From assembly GCF_004769635.1 (NCBI RefSeq), contig NZ_RQGH01000011.1, positions 209,501-273,500 of the forward strand: 64,000 nt of DNA, read 5' to 3'. This stretch comes from Leptospira jelokensis (lineage in GTDB: Bacteria > Spirochaetota > Leptospiria > Leptospirales > Leptospiraceae). The notes below the pieces were generated by a model, which made no database searches, was not told the origin of the DNA, and saw only the letters and a list, made by a program, of their open reading frames with translations. A program made the translations under genes and the position numbers. Positions 47,815 to 55,881 of this stretch are shown here, in pieces. Position 1 is the stretch's first letter; each line of letters begins with the position of its first letter.

Positions 47815-48139
47815 ACTGTTGTCCGAGGAAAGACGTTGCAATTTGGTCGGAAATTTTATCCAACATCTCTGGTGAAAGAGTGTCGTAGTCTCCGTTTTTC
47901 AATCGTTCTTTGATCGCTTTGATTTTTTCCGTACGATCTTCTTCTGGTGGAGCTTGCACAATTTGTTTTGCAATTTGTTTTACTTCCGCCTGAAGTTTTG
48001 CTTCTGAAGCAATTTTTTTGGCAGCATCCGAAATGGAAATCGTATCCACTGGTGCTTGTGATTCTGTTTCCTTTGGTCCTTGTGGTTTTTTTGGTTCGTA
48101 ACCGTAACCACCAACTCGACCTACTTTATCGATATTCAT
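47813..48139 (-). CDS. FlgM-like protein (putative anti-sigma-28 factor)
   Basis: This 108-residue protein has a Pro/Gly-rich start (MNIDKVGRVGGYGYEPKKPQ) and the pattern of FlgM: DTISISDAAKKIASEAKL in the middle and the sigma-binding part EDRTEKIKAIKERLKNGDYD followed by TLSPEMLDKISDQIATSFL. FlgM holds the flagellar sigma factor FliA until the hook is built. The match is by pattern only. It is the third gene of a minus-strand run after rsmI (20 bases) and has its own terminator; no flagellar gene adjoins it. Confidence 0.65.
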   Translation of the reverse strand: MNIDKVGRVGGYGYEPKKPQGPKETESQAPVDTISISDAAKKIASEAKLQAEVKQIAKQIVQAPPEEDRTEKIKAIKERLKNGDYDTLSPEMLDKISDQIATSFLGQQ

Positions 48140-48159
48140 ATTCTAGTCCTCTTCCTACA

Positions 48160-48882
48160 TCACATATCGGTGGATTCTGAATTTCCCTTAAGTGATTTTT
48201 TTCGATGGTTTAAGAGAAAAACGAATTCGCCCTTCGCATTAGGTGGTTTTTCCGCCAATTCCCTAGGATTTGCGTAGTAAAGTACCTCTTCAAAGGCCTT
48301 TGTCAACTCCCTTCCCACAAGCACTTCTGTTTCTGGGAACAATTCCAAAAGGATGGGATACAACCGAGGGAGTTTATGGACAGATTCATAAAAAACAATG
48401 AGTCCGTCGATTTCCCTTGCTTTCTCTAATTCTCGGCGTTTTTTACTCGGTTTTTCAGAGAGAAATCCTAAAAAATACGTGGGATTCACTTGGAATCCAG
48501 AAACAGAAAGGATGCCTGTGAGCGCTGAAGCACCTGGGACGGGCACGATGGGGATTCGGTGTTCCCTTGCAATCCGCACCATTTGGCTTCCAGGATCCGA
48601 AACCCCTGGAGTTCCTGCGTCGGAAACGAGGGCCATGGACTTTCCTTGTTTCAATTGTTCGATCACGTTGGCATAAGGGGATTCGGAATGGTCCTTGTAA
48701 AGGGCAAGGACGGAAGTTGAGATTCCAAGTTTGTGGAATAGGGATTTGGTTTCCTTCGTGGATTCACATAAAACAAGTTCTACGTCTTTTAAGACTTCTA
48801 AGGCGCGAATGGTAATGTCTCCCAAATTGCCAATGGGAGTGGCCACTACATACAAAGTGCCTGGTTCTCGTTTATGGGCCAA
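48160..48882 (-). CDS. rsmI: 16S rRNA (cytidine-1402-2'-O)-methyltransferase
   Basis: RsmI methylates the ribose of C1402 in the decoding centre of 16S rRNA. The 240-residue protein shows GTLYVVATPIGNLGDITIRA, VLCESTKETKSLFHKLGI, ALVSDAGTPGVSDPGSQMVR, VPVPGASALTGILSVSGF and LIVFYESVHKLPRL, then LVGRELTKAFEEVL. It is shorter than many homologues at the C-terminus. Its start overlaps the stop of the preceding Cys-rich lipoprotein by 11 bases. Confidence 0.96.
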   Translation of the reverse strand: MAHKREPGTLYVVATPIGNLGDITIRALEVLKDVELVLCESTKETKSLFHKLGISTSVLALYKDHSESPYANVIEQLKQGKSMALVSDAGTPGVSDPGSQMVRIAREHRIPIVPVPGASALTGILSVSGFQVNPTYFLGFLSEKPSKKRRELEKAREIDGLIVFYESVHKLPRLYPILLELFPETEVLVGRELTKAFEEVLYYANPRELAEKPPNAKGEFVFLLNHRKKSLKGNSESTDM

Positions 48883-49612
48883 TGGATTGGCACCCAGGAG
48901 GTGTTTGTCCTTGGGGACAGGTACAGGCTAGGTCATTATTCCCTTTGGTGCAGGGGTTACAAGCTGTCCCAAGGGCACAGGAAGAAGGTGTCCCGCAGGC
49001 TGGGTTTGAACAAAACGCGGTATTGCAACCAGCTCCTACAGCACAATCGGTTTGGATGTCATTCACCTTGCCAGGAATGGCACAGGTGCTGACTGCTGTA
49101 GAAGGGTTTGAGATAAGGCCCCCTGTCAGCATGGAACGCAAAGTGAAGTTATAAATTTGGCATTTTTGGAAGAACTCCGTCCCTGGTGGTGGGACTGCAA
49201 ATCGGATCCTTTTTGTGATGATCCTTGCCGAAGAGGTTGAGGCTTCGTAAGGGAGGTGAGGGAAACTAGGTTGTACCCCATCTTCCAGCCATTCTCCTTG
49301 GATGGTTTGGATGATCCCCGGGAATGCGGTTGTGACATAGAGATTGTAACCGACAAATTGAGGTTCACGGTTTGTCACAAAGTAACGGAGGACATATTCG
49401 GGTCTTGGTGTCAAATATTGGTTCAATGGATCGAGTTGGAAATCATTCGTTATGTTGCTATTCACTGCCACAACGGAGAGGATTTGTGGGACACTAGGTG
49501 GCACCAAAAACACGAATGGCGCTACAGGTGTGTCAGTGTTCACTCCACAATGAAAAAAAGAGAGAAAAGTTATGCAGAGATAGGATATTGGATGGAATGA
49601 AGGAAAACGCAT
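48872..49612 (-). CDS. Cysteine-rich putative lipoprotein
   Basis: I do not recognise a known family in this 246-residue protein. It has a signal peptide (FHPISYLCITFLSFFHC), with the Cys of FFHC as the likely lipidation site. A beta-rich middle follows (YVLRYFVTNREPQFVGYNLY; RIITKRIRFAVPPPGTEFF), possibly fibronectin-like. The Cys-rich C-terminus from about residue 190 has about a dozen Cys in 55 residues (CAVGAGCNTAFCSNPAC, CALGTACNPC). It is divergent from the next gene and heads the run with rsmI and the FlgM-like gene. Confidence 0.75.
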   Translation of the reverse strand: MRFPSFHPISYLCITFLSFFHCGVNTDTPVAPFVFLVPPSVPQILSVVAVNSNITNDFQLDPLNQYLTPRPEYVLRYFVTNREPQFVGYNLYVTTAFPGIIQTIQGEWLEDGVQPSFPHLPYEASTSSARIITKRIRFAVPPPGTEFFQKCQIYNFTLRSMLTGGLISNPSTAVSTCAIPGKVNDIQTDCAVGAGCNTAFCSNPACGTPSSCALGTACNPCTKGNNDLACTCPQGQTPPGCQSIGP

Positions 49613-49654
49613 TCAGTTTCTCGTTTGCCTTCCAAGTTTTCAGGAATTCAATCT

Positions 49655-50350
49655 ATGGGAATCCAAAAAAAATTACTCTTTGTCTCCATTTCGCTAATTG
49701 GTCTATTTTTTCTCATCCTGCTTTTGCTTGGAGGGGATGACGAAGACGAAACCCGTCGTAAAAAAGAAAAAGGTGCCCAGGCTCTTGCCCTTTTTGGCGG
49801 TGGAACCGCAAACCCAAAAGGCACAAACCGCTTGGGTGTCCGTGGGGAAGAGGCAGGTTCGATCTTTGATTCTGATTACTACAATGCGGGTGGGATGCGT
49901 TATGAAGACGATCCCAATATCGCCTCAGGGGAAGCGGGAGAAATTCCGATCAACCCCCAAACAGGAAAACCATACCCACCAGAAGCCATGCAGGCATTTG
50001 AAGAACTGCGGGAACAGTTTCCTGACAACGACCTCATTCCGAAACGGATGACGGCTGAAGACAAAAAGAAACAAACCGAATTCAACCAAAAACTCACAAG
50101 GGCCACAAACTCAGTGTTTGGTGGCAGCCCGAATGCCACGGATCTTTCCACCTATTATGGACATGTTCGCAAACAAGGCAAAGACAGGCTTGAGATCATC
50201 AACTACCTCATTGAATCACAAGGTGGAGATGACCCGGAAATGGATAAAAAATTCCAAGAGATCTTAAAAAGCATCCAATTCCAAAATGAACAAATTGAAA
50301 AGGAAGCCGCGAATGCGTATGCGAAGGCGGGATTACAACCCCCTCCTTAA
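49655..50350 (+). CDS. Membrane-anchored protein of unknown function
   Basis: This protein of about 231 residues is not one I recognise. One N-terminal helix (KLLFVSISLIGLFFLILLLL) is followed by an acidic/basic stretch (GGDDEDETRRKKEK), a Gly/Asn-rich linker, and a helical C-terminal domain (AMQAFEELREQF; DPEMDKKFQEILKSIQFQNE). The ATG at 49655 with AGGAA nine bases upstream is preferred to a TTG at 49625. Its stop codon overlaps the convergent nadE stop by four bases. Confidence 0.75.
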   Translation: MGIQKKLLFVSISLIGLFFLILLLLGGDDEDETRRKKEKGAQALALFGGGTANPKGTNRLGVRGEEAGSIFDSDYYNAGGMRYEDDPNIASGEAGEIPINPQTGKPYPPEAMQAFEELREQFPDNDLIPKRMTAEDKKKQTEFNQKLTRATNSVFGGSPNATDLSTYYGHVRKQGKDRLEIINYLIESQGGDDPEMDKKFQEILKSIQFQNEQIEKEAANAYAKAGLQPPP

Positions 50351-52287
50351 GTTTCGTTAGAGAGAATGGGGAAACGGTAACTTGATTTTGGATCGAGACC
50401 GTAATCATCCAAATGGAAAGAGGGAGGTAACCTCTCTCGTTTCCATTGGGAGATCCCAAATAGTTTTTTAAATTTTTGAATGTAGGCGAGTAGTTGTTCT
50501 TTGGTTTCCCAAGGGAATTCAGATTTTAATCCTTCCAAAACTTCAGACTCATTGACTCCCAAATACACTAATTTCCGTTCTATGGAATTGAGAATCGGAT
50601 AAGGCATTAGATCCTTTTCGTCTTCTTGGTGTTCTGCGAGTGGTTTCAGTTCGGCAGTTGGTTTGGTTTCCCTTAATAATTGGATGGAATGTTTTGGAGT
50701 GATGTAACGGTTGTTCCCTTTTTGGATGTCATCAAGTAAGTCCAATAAAAATTCCTTACTCACACCTGCGAGGGGTGCAATGGATCCCGAAGAGTCTCCA
50801 TCCATCGTGGTATAACCAACGGCAGCTTCACTTCTGTTTCCAGTGGATAAGAGCAAATGGCCATTTAAATTTGCCAGTAACCAAATGAGGGGGGACCGGA
50901 CCCTTGCTTGGATATTTTGTAAGGCTAAGTCATGTTCCTGCCAATTGAGTTTGGTACCCGTTACTGATTCAATGAGTGAAACAGAAGATGAAACCATTTC
51001 ATCAATGGAGATCGAATGGAATTCGCAATCCAATTCTTCACTTAAGGTTTTTGCGATCTCTTCAGTGATTTGAGAATTGTTTTTTGTTTTTTGGTACAAA
51101 GTGACAAGTAGGTTTTTATCACTGATCCCTTGTTTTGTGAGGTTGTCTTTCCCATTTTCCTTCCTTGCCATTTCGGCCATACAAGAAACAAGAAGGGCAC
51201 AAGTAGCACTGTCTGCTCCACCAGAAAGAGAGAGAGTGTACCCTTTGGTTTTGGACTTACGTAGATAATCATAAAGACCAAGGCAAACTGCTTTTGTGAA
51301 TTCTTCAAAGGGACTGAGAGCTTCCTTGTTTTCTATAGAAGCATCGATTCCCATTTCACGTTTGTCATGGACCTTCAAACGACCATTCCCATTTGTCACT
51401 TGTTTGTTAGGATTGAACTCGAGGGTGGGAAGTTGGTTTGGGACAAAATTGGGATTTGGTTCTCTGAAGTTACGGGCTTTGGATGCACGGATTTCGTTTG
51501 GATCGAAGCTAAGGCTTGTGACTTCGAAGGGAGTGAAATGGAGGCGTGGGCCTTCTTTCACTACATTTCCACAGGAGGCAAAAAATGCACCTCCCTCAAA
51601 AATGATCCTGCCCGATTCATTCCCACAGAGATTGGTAAACACTTGTAAATTGTTTTGGTTTCGACTGGTCTCTTGAAAAATTTGCCTACGAATGTTTTGT
51701 TTTCCCATCGCAAAATGAGAAGCACCCGGCGAAAGGATGACATCGGTTCCATTCACATTATAGGTTTCGGAAGGTTTCATGGAAGCCCAACTGTCTTCAC
51801 AAATCTCAATGGCAAAACGAAAGTCGCGAAAGGAAAATACAAAATGTCCAAAGGGAACTACCTCCCCATCGACTCTAACCTGTTTGGTTTGGAACCCATT
51901 GGGAGCATGGAACCATCTCTTTTCATAATGGACCCCAGTATTTGCCAAATTGAGTTTGGGAACAAAAGCCTGGATCTTTCCATCATATAAAACAGCCATA
52001 CAATTGTATAAAAAAGCATCTACAAAAACAGGAAGGCCCACCACAATCACTTGGTTAGGTGAATTGGTTTTCAGTTGGTGTAAAACTTGTAGGCATTTTT
52101 CCCAAAGGTTGGGTCTATAAAAGGCATCTTCACATCCATAACCTGAGATAGAAAGTTCTGGAAATAGAATTAGGTCTGCATCCTGTGAATCTTTGGAAAG
52201 GATGGCTCTTCGAATGGTTTCAAAATTGCCTAAAACGTCAAGGGGAGTGGTATTGATAGAAACAGCGGCAATTTTAGATTTTGTCAT
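50347..52287 (-). CDS. nadE: NAD+ synthase, glutamine-hydrolysing
   Basis: Two-domain enzyme of about 646 residues that makes NAD from deamido-NAD using glutamine. The N-terminal nitrilase-type glutaminase has the catalytic Glu (PELSISGYGCED), Lys (PKLNLANTGVHYEKRWF) and Cys (AIEICEDSWASM). The C-terminal synthetase has the PP-loop YTLSLSGGADSATCALLVS and AAVGYTTMDGDSSGSIAPLAG. The ATG at 52287 (MTKSKIAAVSINT) is chosen over one 12 codons upstream. It overlaps the waaA stop by 14 bases. Confidence 0.96.
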   Translation of the reverse strand: MTKSKIAAVSINTTPLDVLGNFETIRRAILSKDSQDADLILFPELSISGYGCEDAFYRPNLWEKCLQVLHQLKTNSPNQVIVVGLPVFVDAFLYNCMAVLYDGKIQAFVPKLNLANTGVHYEKRWFHAPNGFQTKQVRVDGEVVPFGHFVFSFRDFRFAIEICEDSWASMKPSETYNVNGTDVILSPGASHFAMGKQNIRRQIFQETSRNQNNLQVFTNLCGNESGRIIFEGGAFFASCGNVVKEGPRLHFTPFEVTSLSFDPNEIRASKARNFREPNPNFVPNQLPTLEFNPNKQVTNGNGRLKVHDKREMGIDASIENKEALSPFEEFTKAVCLGLYDYLRKSKTKGYTLSLSGGADSATCALLVSCMAEMARKENGKDNLTKQGISDKNLLVTLYQKTKNNSQITEEIAKTLSEELDCEFHSISIDEMVSSSVSLIESVTGTKLNWQEHDLALQNIQARVRSPLIWLLANLNGHLLLSTGNRSEAAVGYTTMDGDSSGSIAPLAGVSKEFLLDLLDDIQKGNNRYITPKHSIQLLRETKPTAELKPLAEHQEDEKDLMPYPILNSIERKLVYLGVNESEVLEGLKSEFPWETKEQLLAYIQKFKKLFGISQWKRERLPPSFHLDDYGLDPKSSYRFPILSNET

Positions 52288-53551
52288 ACGGAAAAACTCG
52301 GTTATAAATCTTTTCCGATGCACCTCTGTTTTCTACAACAAAGTTTCGATTGGTATTTCCCATCTTTTCTCTTTGGTCTTGGTTTTGGACAAGTTCCCCA
52401 AATCGGGTAATGAATTCAGTTTCATTTGTTGTCCTGAATAGACCACCTAATCCTTGCATAACGAGAGCTTCAGGAGCATTTTGTACTTTTGGGCCTGTGA
52501 CGAGTGCAAGTCCCAAGGCAGCTGGTTCAATTGTATTGTGGATTCTGTGATGAAACGCCCCACCCACATAGGCAAAACTTCCATATTGATACGCAAAAGC
52601 AAGGATTCCCAGAAGATCAAAAAGTAAAAATTGGGGAAGGGGGGCATTTGCTTTCATTTCTGAAAAAACACCCACTGTCCCATAAGGAATCAATTTCATT
52701 TGGAATTCTGCCATCCGTTTGGGTTCCCATTTATGTGGGAAAATCCAATACTTGTTTTGGTCGTTCGCATTTGCCAAATACGATAAAAAATAAGATTCGC
52801 AGACGGGATAGGTGGAGCCTAATATGATCGGCTTTATTTTTTGAATGGTATCCGATTCTCGTTTTACAAATTCCGTAAAAAGAGGGTTTGGTGATCCTGT
52901 TTCTAACTTATTTAAAACCGACTCAAATCGAGTATCTCCCAAAACTCTAAAGTCAGTGCCTTCTGCCACAAGTCCTTCAAATTCTTTTGCCATCAATTCA
53001 TGGCTTGGATAAATGCCTGAGAGGTAACGGAAAGATGATTTTGTGAGTAACTTCACAAAAGGATTTTTCCTCGAGGACTGTTGCGATAAACTTGCACAAC
53101 ATAGATAAGTTTTTGTTCCAAACTGGTTTGCTTTTTTTAAAAGATTGGGCCAAGTATCCCATGCCATGATGAACAAAAATTTGGGTCGGAACAAGTGAAA
53201 GATTTTGTTGTAAGAAAAAGGTAAGTCAAAGGGCAAATAAAAATACGCATCGGCTAATGGATCAAAAAAAGCAGACTCTTTGACAGAAGAAGAAAACACA
53301 GATTGGATGATGAAAACATTTTTTCTATGCCGACGAATGGTTTGTGCCAGAGCCTTTGCTTGGTCAAGTTCGCCCACACTTGCCGAATGGAACCAAATGA
53401 CTGGATGCTCTTTCGGAACTTTTTTATATAAATTTTTCAGAGAGTGGTTTCGTTTGGAAATCTCCAATCGAATGGTTTTAGAAAACAGAGAACTTAATTT
53501 TAGAAGGAACCAAATTTTTAAAATGAGTACATTATAAACGAAATAAACCAT
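52274..53551 (-). CDS. waaA: 3-deoxy-D-manno-octulosonic acid (Kdo) transferase
   Basis: Transfers Kdo to the lipid A precursor, joining lipid A to the core of LPS at the inner membrane. The 425-residue protein begins with a membrane-associated segment and shows VIWFHSASVGELDQAKALAQ with the catalytic Glu, FMAWDTWPNLL (family: ETEiWPN), VLGDTRFESV, and GSFAYVGGAFHHRIHNTIEPAALGLALV-type C-terminal donor-binding sequence (GGAFHHRIHNTIEPAA). The acidic pair usually written ETE is AWD here. The start directly follows the FlaA-like stop. Confidence 0.92.
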   Translation of the reverse strand: MVYFVYNVLILKIWFLLKLSSLFSKTIRLEISKRNHSLKNLYKKVPKEHPVIWFHSASVGELDQAKALAQTIRRHRKNVFIIQSVFSSSVKESAFFDPLADAYFYLPFDLPFSYNKIFHLFRPKFLFIMAWDTWPNLLKKANQFGTKTYLCCASLSQQSSRKNPFVKLLTKSSFRYLSGIYPSHELMAKEFEGLVAEGTDFRVLGDTRFESVLNKLETGSPNPLFTEFVKRESDTIQKIKPIILGSTYPVCESYFLSYLANANDQNKYWIFPHKWEPKRMAEFQMKLIPYGTVGVFSEMKANAPLPQFLLFDLLGILAFAYQYGSFAYVGGAFHHRIHNTIEPAALGLALVTGPKVQNAPEALVMQGLGGLFRTTNETEFITRFGELVQNQDQREKMGNTNRNFVVENRGASEKIYNRVFPYDKI

Positions 53552-54301
53552 TTAGCGTTTGTTACCCCAAGTATCATTCACTTCGGAACCTGGGTAACTG
53601 AAGGTACGTTTATCAATCACAAAACATAAATTATCAAAGTACAAATGGAACTCACCTTTTTTTTGAGAGGCAAGACTTTTCAAACGAAAGGAAGCAAAAG
53701 AAATGGGAAAGGACATAGATTGGATGAGACGTGTATTCTCCTTTGGTAAATTGATTTTGAATTCCAACCGGCGCCAACCAACAAAATTTAAGGTTCCTAA
53801 ATCAAAATACAAGTCTTTGGATTTTTTTTGGGAGAGGCCCATACTGAGATTGATGTGATGTCCTTCGGAATACACCCAAAGGATCCCTTGGATGGGCATG
53901 CCCAGTGGGAGGAGGATGGGTTCTTTCGGTCTGATTTCCCAATGGTCAAGCCTTGGATTTTCGACAAAACTTTGTAAGAGGAAACTGGTTTGGTTTTGTA
54001 AGTTTGGAAAACCTGATTCTTTGAGTAATTTCGATTCCTCTAAAAACGCATCTGATTTGGCAATGGATGCGGCAAACTGAGTTTGGGCTAAGAAGGAATC
54101 CACACGGTAAAAATCCCATGGCCTTTCCCCTTCAAAGTCTTCTACAAGGTAGAGGAGGTAATGTGTGTCCATCGCGAGTGCTGATCGTAAAATTTGCACC
54201 CGACCCAATTCATCTGGGTCATACGGCCTCGGAAGAGACAAAAGACTGGCAAAACTCAGGAAGAAACCTAGAAAGAATGTGAATTTTTTTATGTTTAACA
54301 T
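53552..54301 (-). CDS. FlaA-like protein (flagellar filament outer-layer family)
   Basis: This 249-residue exported protein has a signal peptide (FTFFLGFFLSFASLLSLP) and the pattern of spirochaetal FlaA sheath proteins: YLVEDFEGERPWDFYRVDSF near the N-terminus, PMPIQGILWVYSEGHHINL-like sequence, then FDLGTLNFVGWRRLEFKINLP, and a C-terminal GEFHLYFDNLCFVIDKRTFS. It is not next to flaA1 or flaA2 or other flagellar genes but heads the operon with waaA and nadE. I call the family with fair confidence; whether it coats flagella is unknown. Confidence 0.75.
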   Translation of the reverse strand: MLNIKKFTFFLGFFLSFASLLSLPRPYDPDELGRVQILRSALAMDTHYLLYLVEDFEGERPWDFYRVDSFLAQTQFAASIAKSDAFLEESKLLKESGFPNLQNQTSFLLQSFVENPRLDHWEIRPKEPILLPLGMPIQGILWVYSEGHHINLSMGLSQKKSKDLYFDLGTLNFVGWRRLEFKINLPKENTRLIQSMSFPISFASFRLKSLASQKKGEFHLYFDNLCFVIDKRTFSYPGSEVNDTWGNKR

Positions 54302-54311
54302 GATTTCTCAC

Positions 54312-54327
54312 TTTGCGAAAGCGCAAA
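54312..54327. promoter_or_regulatory. Dyad between divergent genes
   Basis: TTTGCG (54312-54317) and CGCAAA (54322-54327) are perfect inverted arms with a 4-base spacer, in the 69-base gap between the FlaA-like gene and the Lys/Ser-rich gene. It could be a shared operator. It differs in spacing from the TTTG-N5-CAAA box of leptospiral LexA. Confidence 0.3.
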
Positions 54328-54370
54328 AACGTGTACTCTATCCGTATCAAAGGAAAGGAATCCGCACGTC

Positions 54371-55180
54371 ATGGGCCGCCGCGACAATTTGAAAATACTG
54401 ACAACTGCCATTCTAGTGGTCCTACTTCTTTCATCGTTCATTTTCGCATTTATCTATAGAAACGAAATTTACCAAAAGCTCCAAACCATCGGAAAAAACA
54501 AAGAAGTGGATGTGGTAGACCGAGAAATCGCAAAATCTCCCGATACTATCCCTCCACCAAAAGAATCTTTATCAGAAAAAGAGAATCGCGATTCCTATGA
54601 AGATCGCACAAGCCTTCCGGAATTACCAAGTTTAGATGATATGGAACCGGAAGCAGGGCGACCAAGGTCTGTATCGGTTTCGGGTGCAAAGGCCAAAGAA
54701 ACGAAAGAGAGTGGATCCAGACTGAAGGAAAAGTTGGACCGTGTGGAAGAGGAGATCACTCCAAAAGAGAAAGTCAAAACAGGAACAAAAGAAAATTCCA
54801 GTGCAGGGGATGCAAAGGAGTCTCTAACAGAAAAATCAGTGGCCCCAAAACCAGTAGACGATTCGTTTACGGAACCAAAAAAATCGGTTTCCAAATCCAA
54901 AAAAACGAAAATGGAAAAAGAGTCAACAGAGACCGCCACGACAAAGTCAAAATCAAAAAAATCTTCTCTTAGTTCCAAACGTAAGACCCAAAGTCCAGAA
55001 AAACGAGTTTCATCCCTTTCGAAAAAAACAAATGTTTCCACGGCTTCTCAAAGTTCTTCTTTGGAAGTTCGAATGAGAGAAGTGGAACAAAAACTAAACT
55101 CACAATCAGAAAGAAACGAAAAACGGTTTTTGGAAATTGAACGAAGAATTGATTCTTTAGAAAAAGCTTTAGCCAAGTAA
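54371..55180 (+). CDS. Lys/Ser/Glu-rich membrane-anchored protein
   Basis: This 269-residue protein has one N-terminal helix (ILTTAILVVLLLSSFIFAFI) and then about 170 residues of disordered-looking sequence dominated by Lys, Ser, Glu, Thr and Pro (for example KSVSKSKKTKMEKESTETAT). It ends in a short coiled coil (EVRMREVEQKLNSQSERNEK, then RRIDSLEKALAK). I do not recognise a family. The opposite strand is open for 148 codons only because of the repetitive codons. It is followed two bases later by the YggS gene. Confidence 0.8.
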   Translation: MGRRDNLKILTTAILVVLLLSSFIFAFIYRNEIYQKLQTIGKNKEVDVVDREIAKSPDTIPPPKESLSEKENRDSYEDRTSLPELPSLDDMEPEAGRPRSVSVSGAKAKETKESGSRLKEKLDRVEEEITPKEKVKTGTKENSSAGDAKESLTEKSVAPKPVDDSFTEPKKSVSKSKKTKMEKESTETATTKSKSKKSSLSSKRKTQSPEKRVSSLSKKTNVSTASQSSSLEVRMREVEQKLNSQSERNEKRFLEIERRIDSLEKALAK

Positions 55181-55182
55181 TC

Positions 55183-55881
55183 GTGTCAGATTACATCACG
55201 ACCTACCATTCCATTCAAAATGAATTCAAATCTTTAACGAATGGGCAATTGCCCATCCTCATCGCCGTATCCAAAACAAAACCTTATGAAGTGGTAAGGG
55301 ATGCCTACTTGCAAGGCATTCGCGAGTTTGGTGAAAACTATCTCCCGGAAGCTATTGAAAAATTCACAAGGTTAAAGGAAGAATTCCCAGATGCCGAAAC
55401 AAGTGTGAATGTACACCACATAGGTCCCGTGCAATCAGGAACCTTACGTAAGTTATTTGGTGTATTTTCATACACCCATGGCGTTGGCTCTTTTTCCAGT
55501 CTCAGTGAGTTATTAAAACGTGCTGAAAAAGAAAAAAAGAAAATTCGGTATTTTTTACAAACCAATCTCACGGGCGAAAATACAAAACATGGTTTTAGTT
55601 TGGAAACCTTACTTGAAAACAAAATCAAATTGTTAGGTTTTCAGAATGAGTATTGCATTTGGGAAGGTTTTATGGGTATGGGACCTTCTTCAGGTGATTT
55701 AAATGAAACAAAAGAAGTGTTTACGAAACTAAAAAATTTCCGAGAGGAACATTTCCCAGAACGTAAGTTGTCCATGGGGATGAGCGGTGATTATCCATTG
55801 GCAATCACACTGGGTTCAAATTTTGTAAGGATCGGATCAAAAATATTTGGAGAAAGAGAGTATGGCACACACTCCGTTTAA
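55183..55881 (+). CDS. YggS/ProSC-family PLP-binding protein
   Basis: This 232-residue protein is a pyridoxal-phosphate homeostasis protein of the YggS/YBL036C type, a single alanine-racemase-like barrel without known enzyme activity. The PLP Lys lies in LIAVSKTKPYEVV. Also present are GIREFGENYLPEA, HHIGPVQSGTLRKLF (usual form HfIG-x-LQ-x-nK), MGMGPSSGDLNE and LSMGMSGDYPLAITLGSNFVR. The start is GTG at 55183. It overlaps proC, an association seen in many bacteria. Confidence 0.93.
   Translation: MSDYITTYHSIQNEFKSLTNGQLPILIAVSKTKPYEVVRDAYLQGIREFGENYLPEAIEKFTRLKEEFPDAETSVNVHHIGPVQSGTLRKLFGVFSYTHGVGSFSSLSELLKRAEKEKKKIRYFLQTNLTGENTKHGFSLETLLENKIKLLGFQNEYCIWEGFMGMGPSSGDLNETKEVFTKLKNFREEHFPERKLSMGMSGDYPLAITLGSNFVRIGSKIFGEREYGTHSV

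Noticed and set aside
54595..55041. 148-codon open frame on the minus strand inside the Lys/Ser-rich gene
   Set aside because: Its Phe/Ser/Asp-rich translation is the mirror of the repetitive AAA, TCA and GAA codons on the other strand, with no ribosome site.
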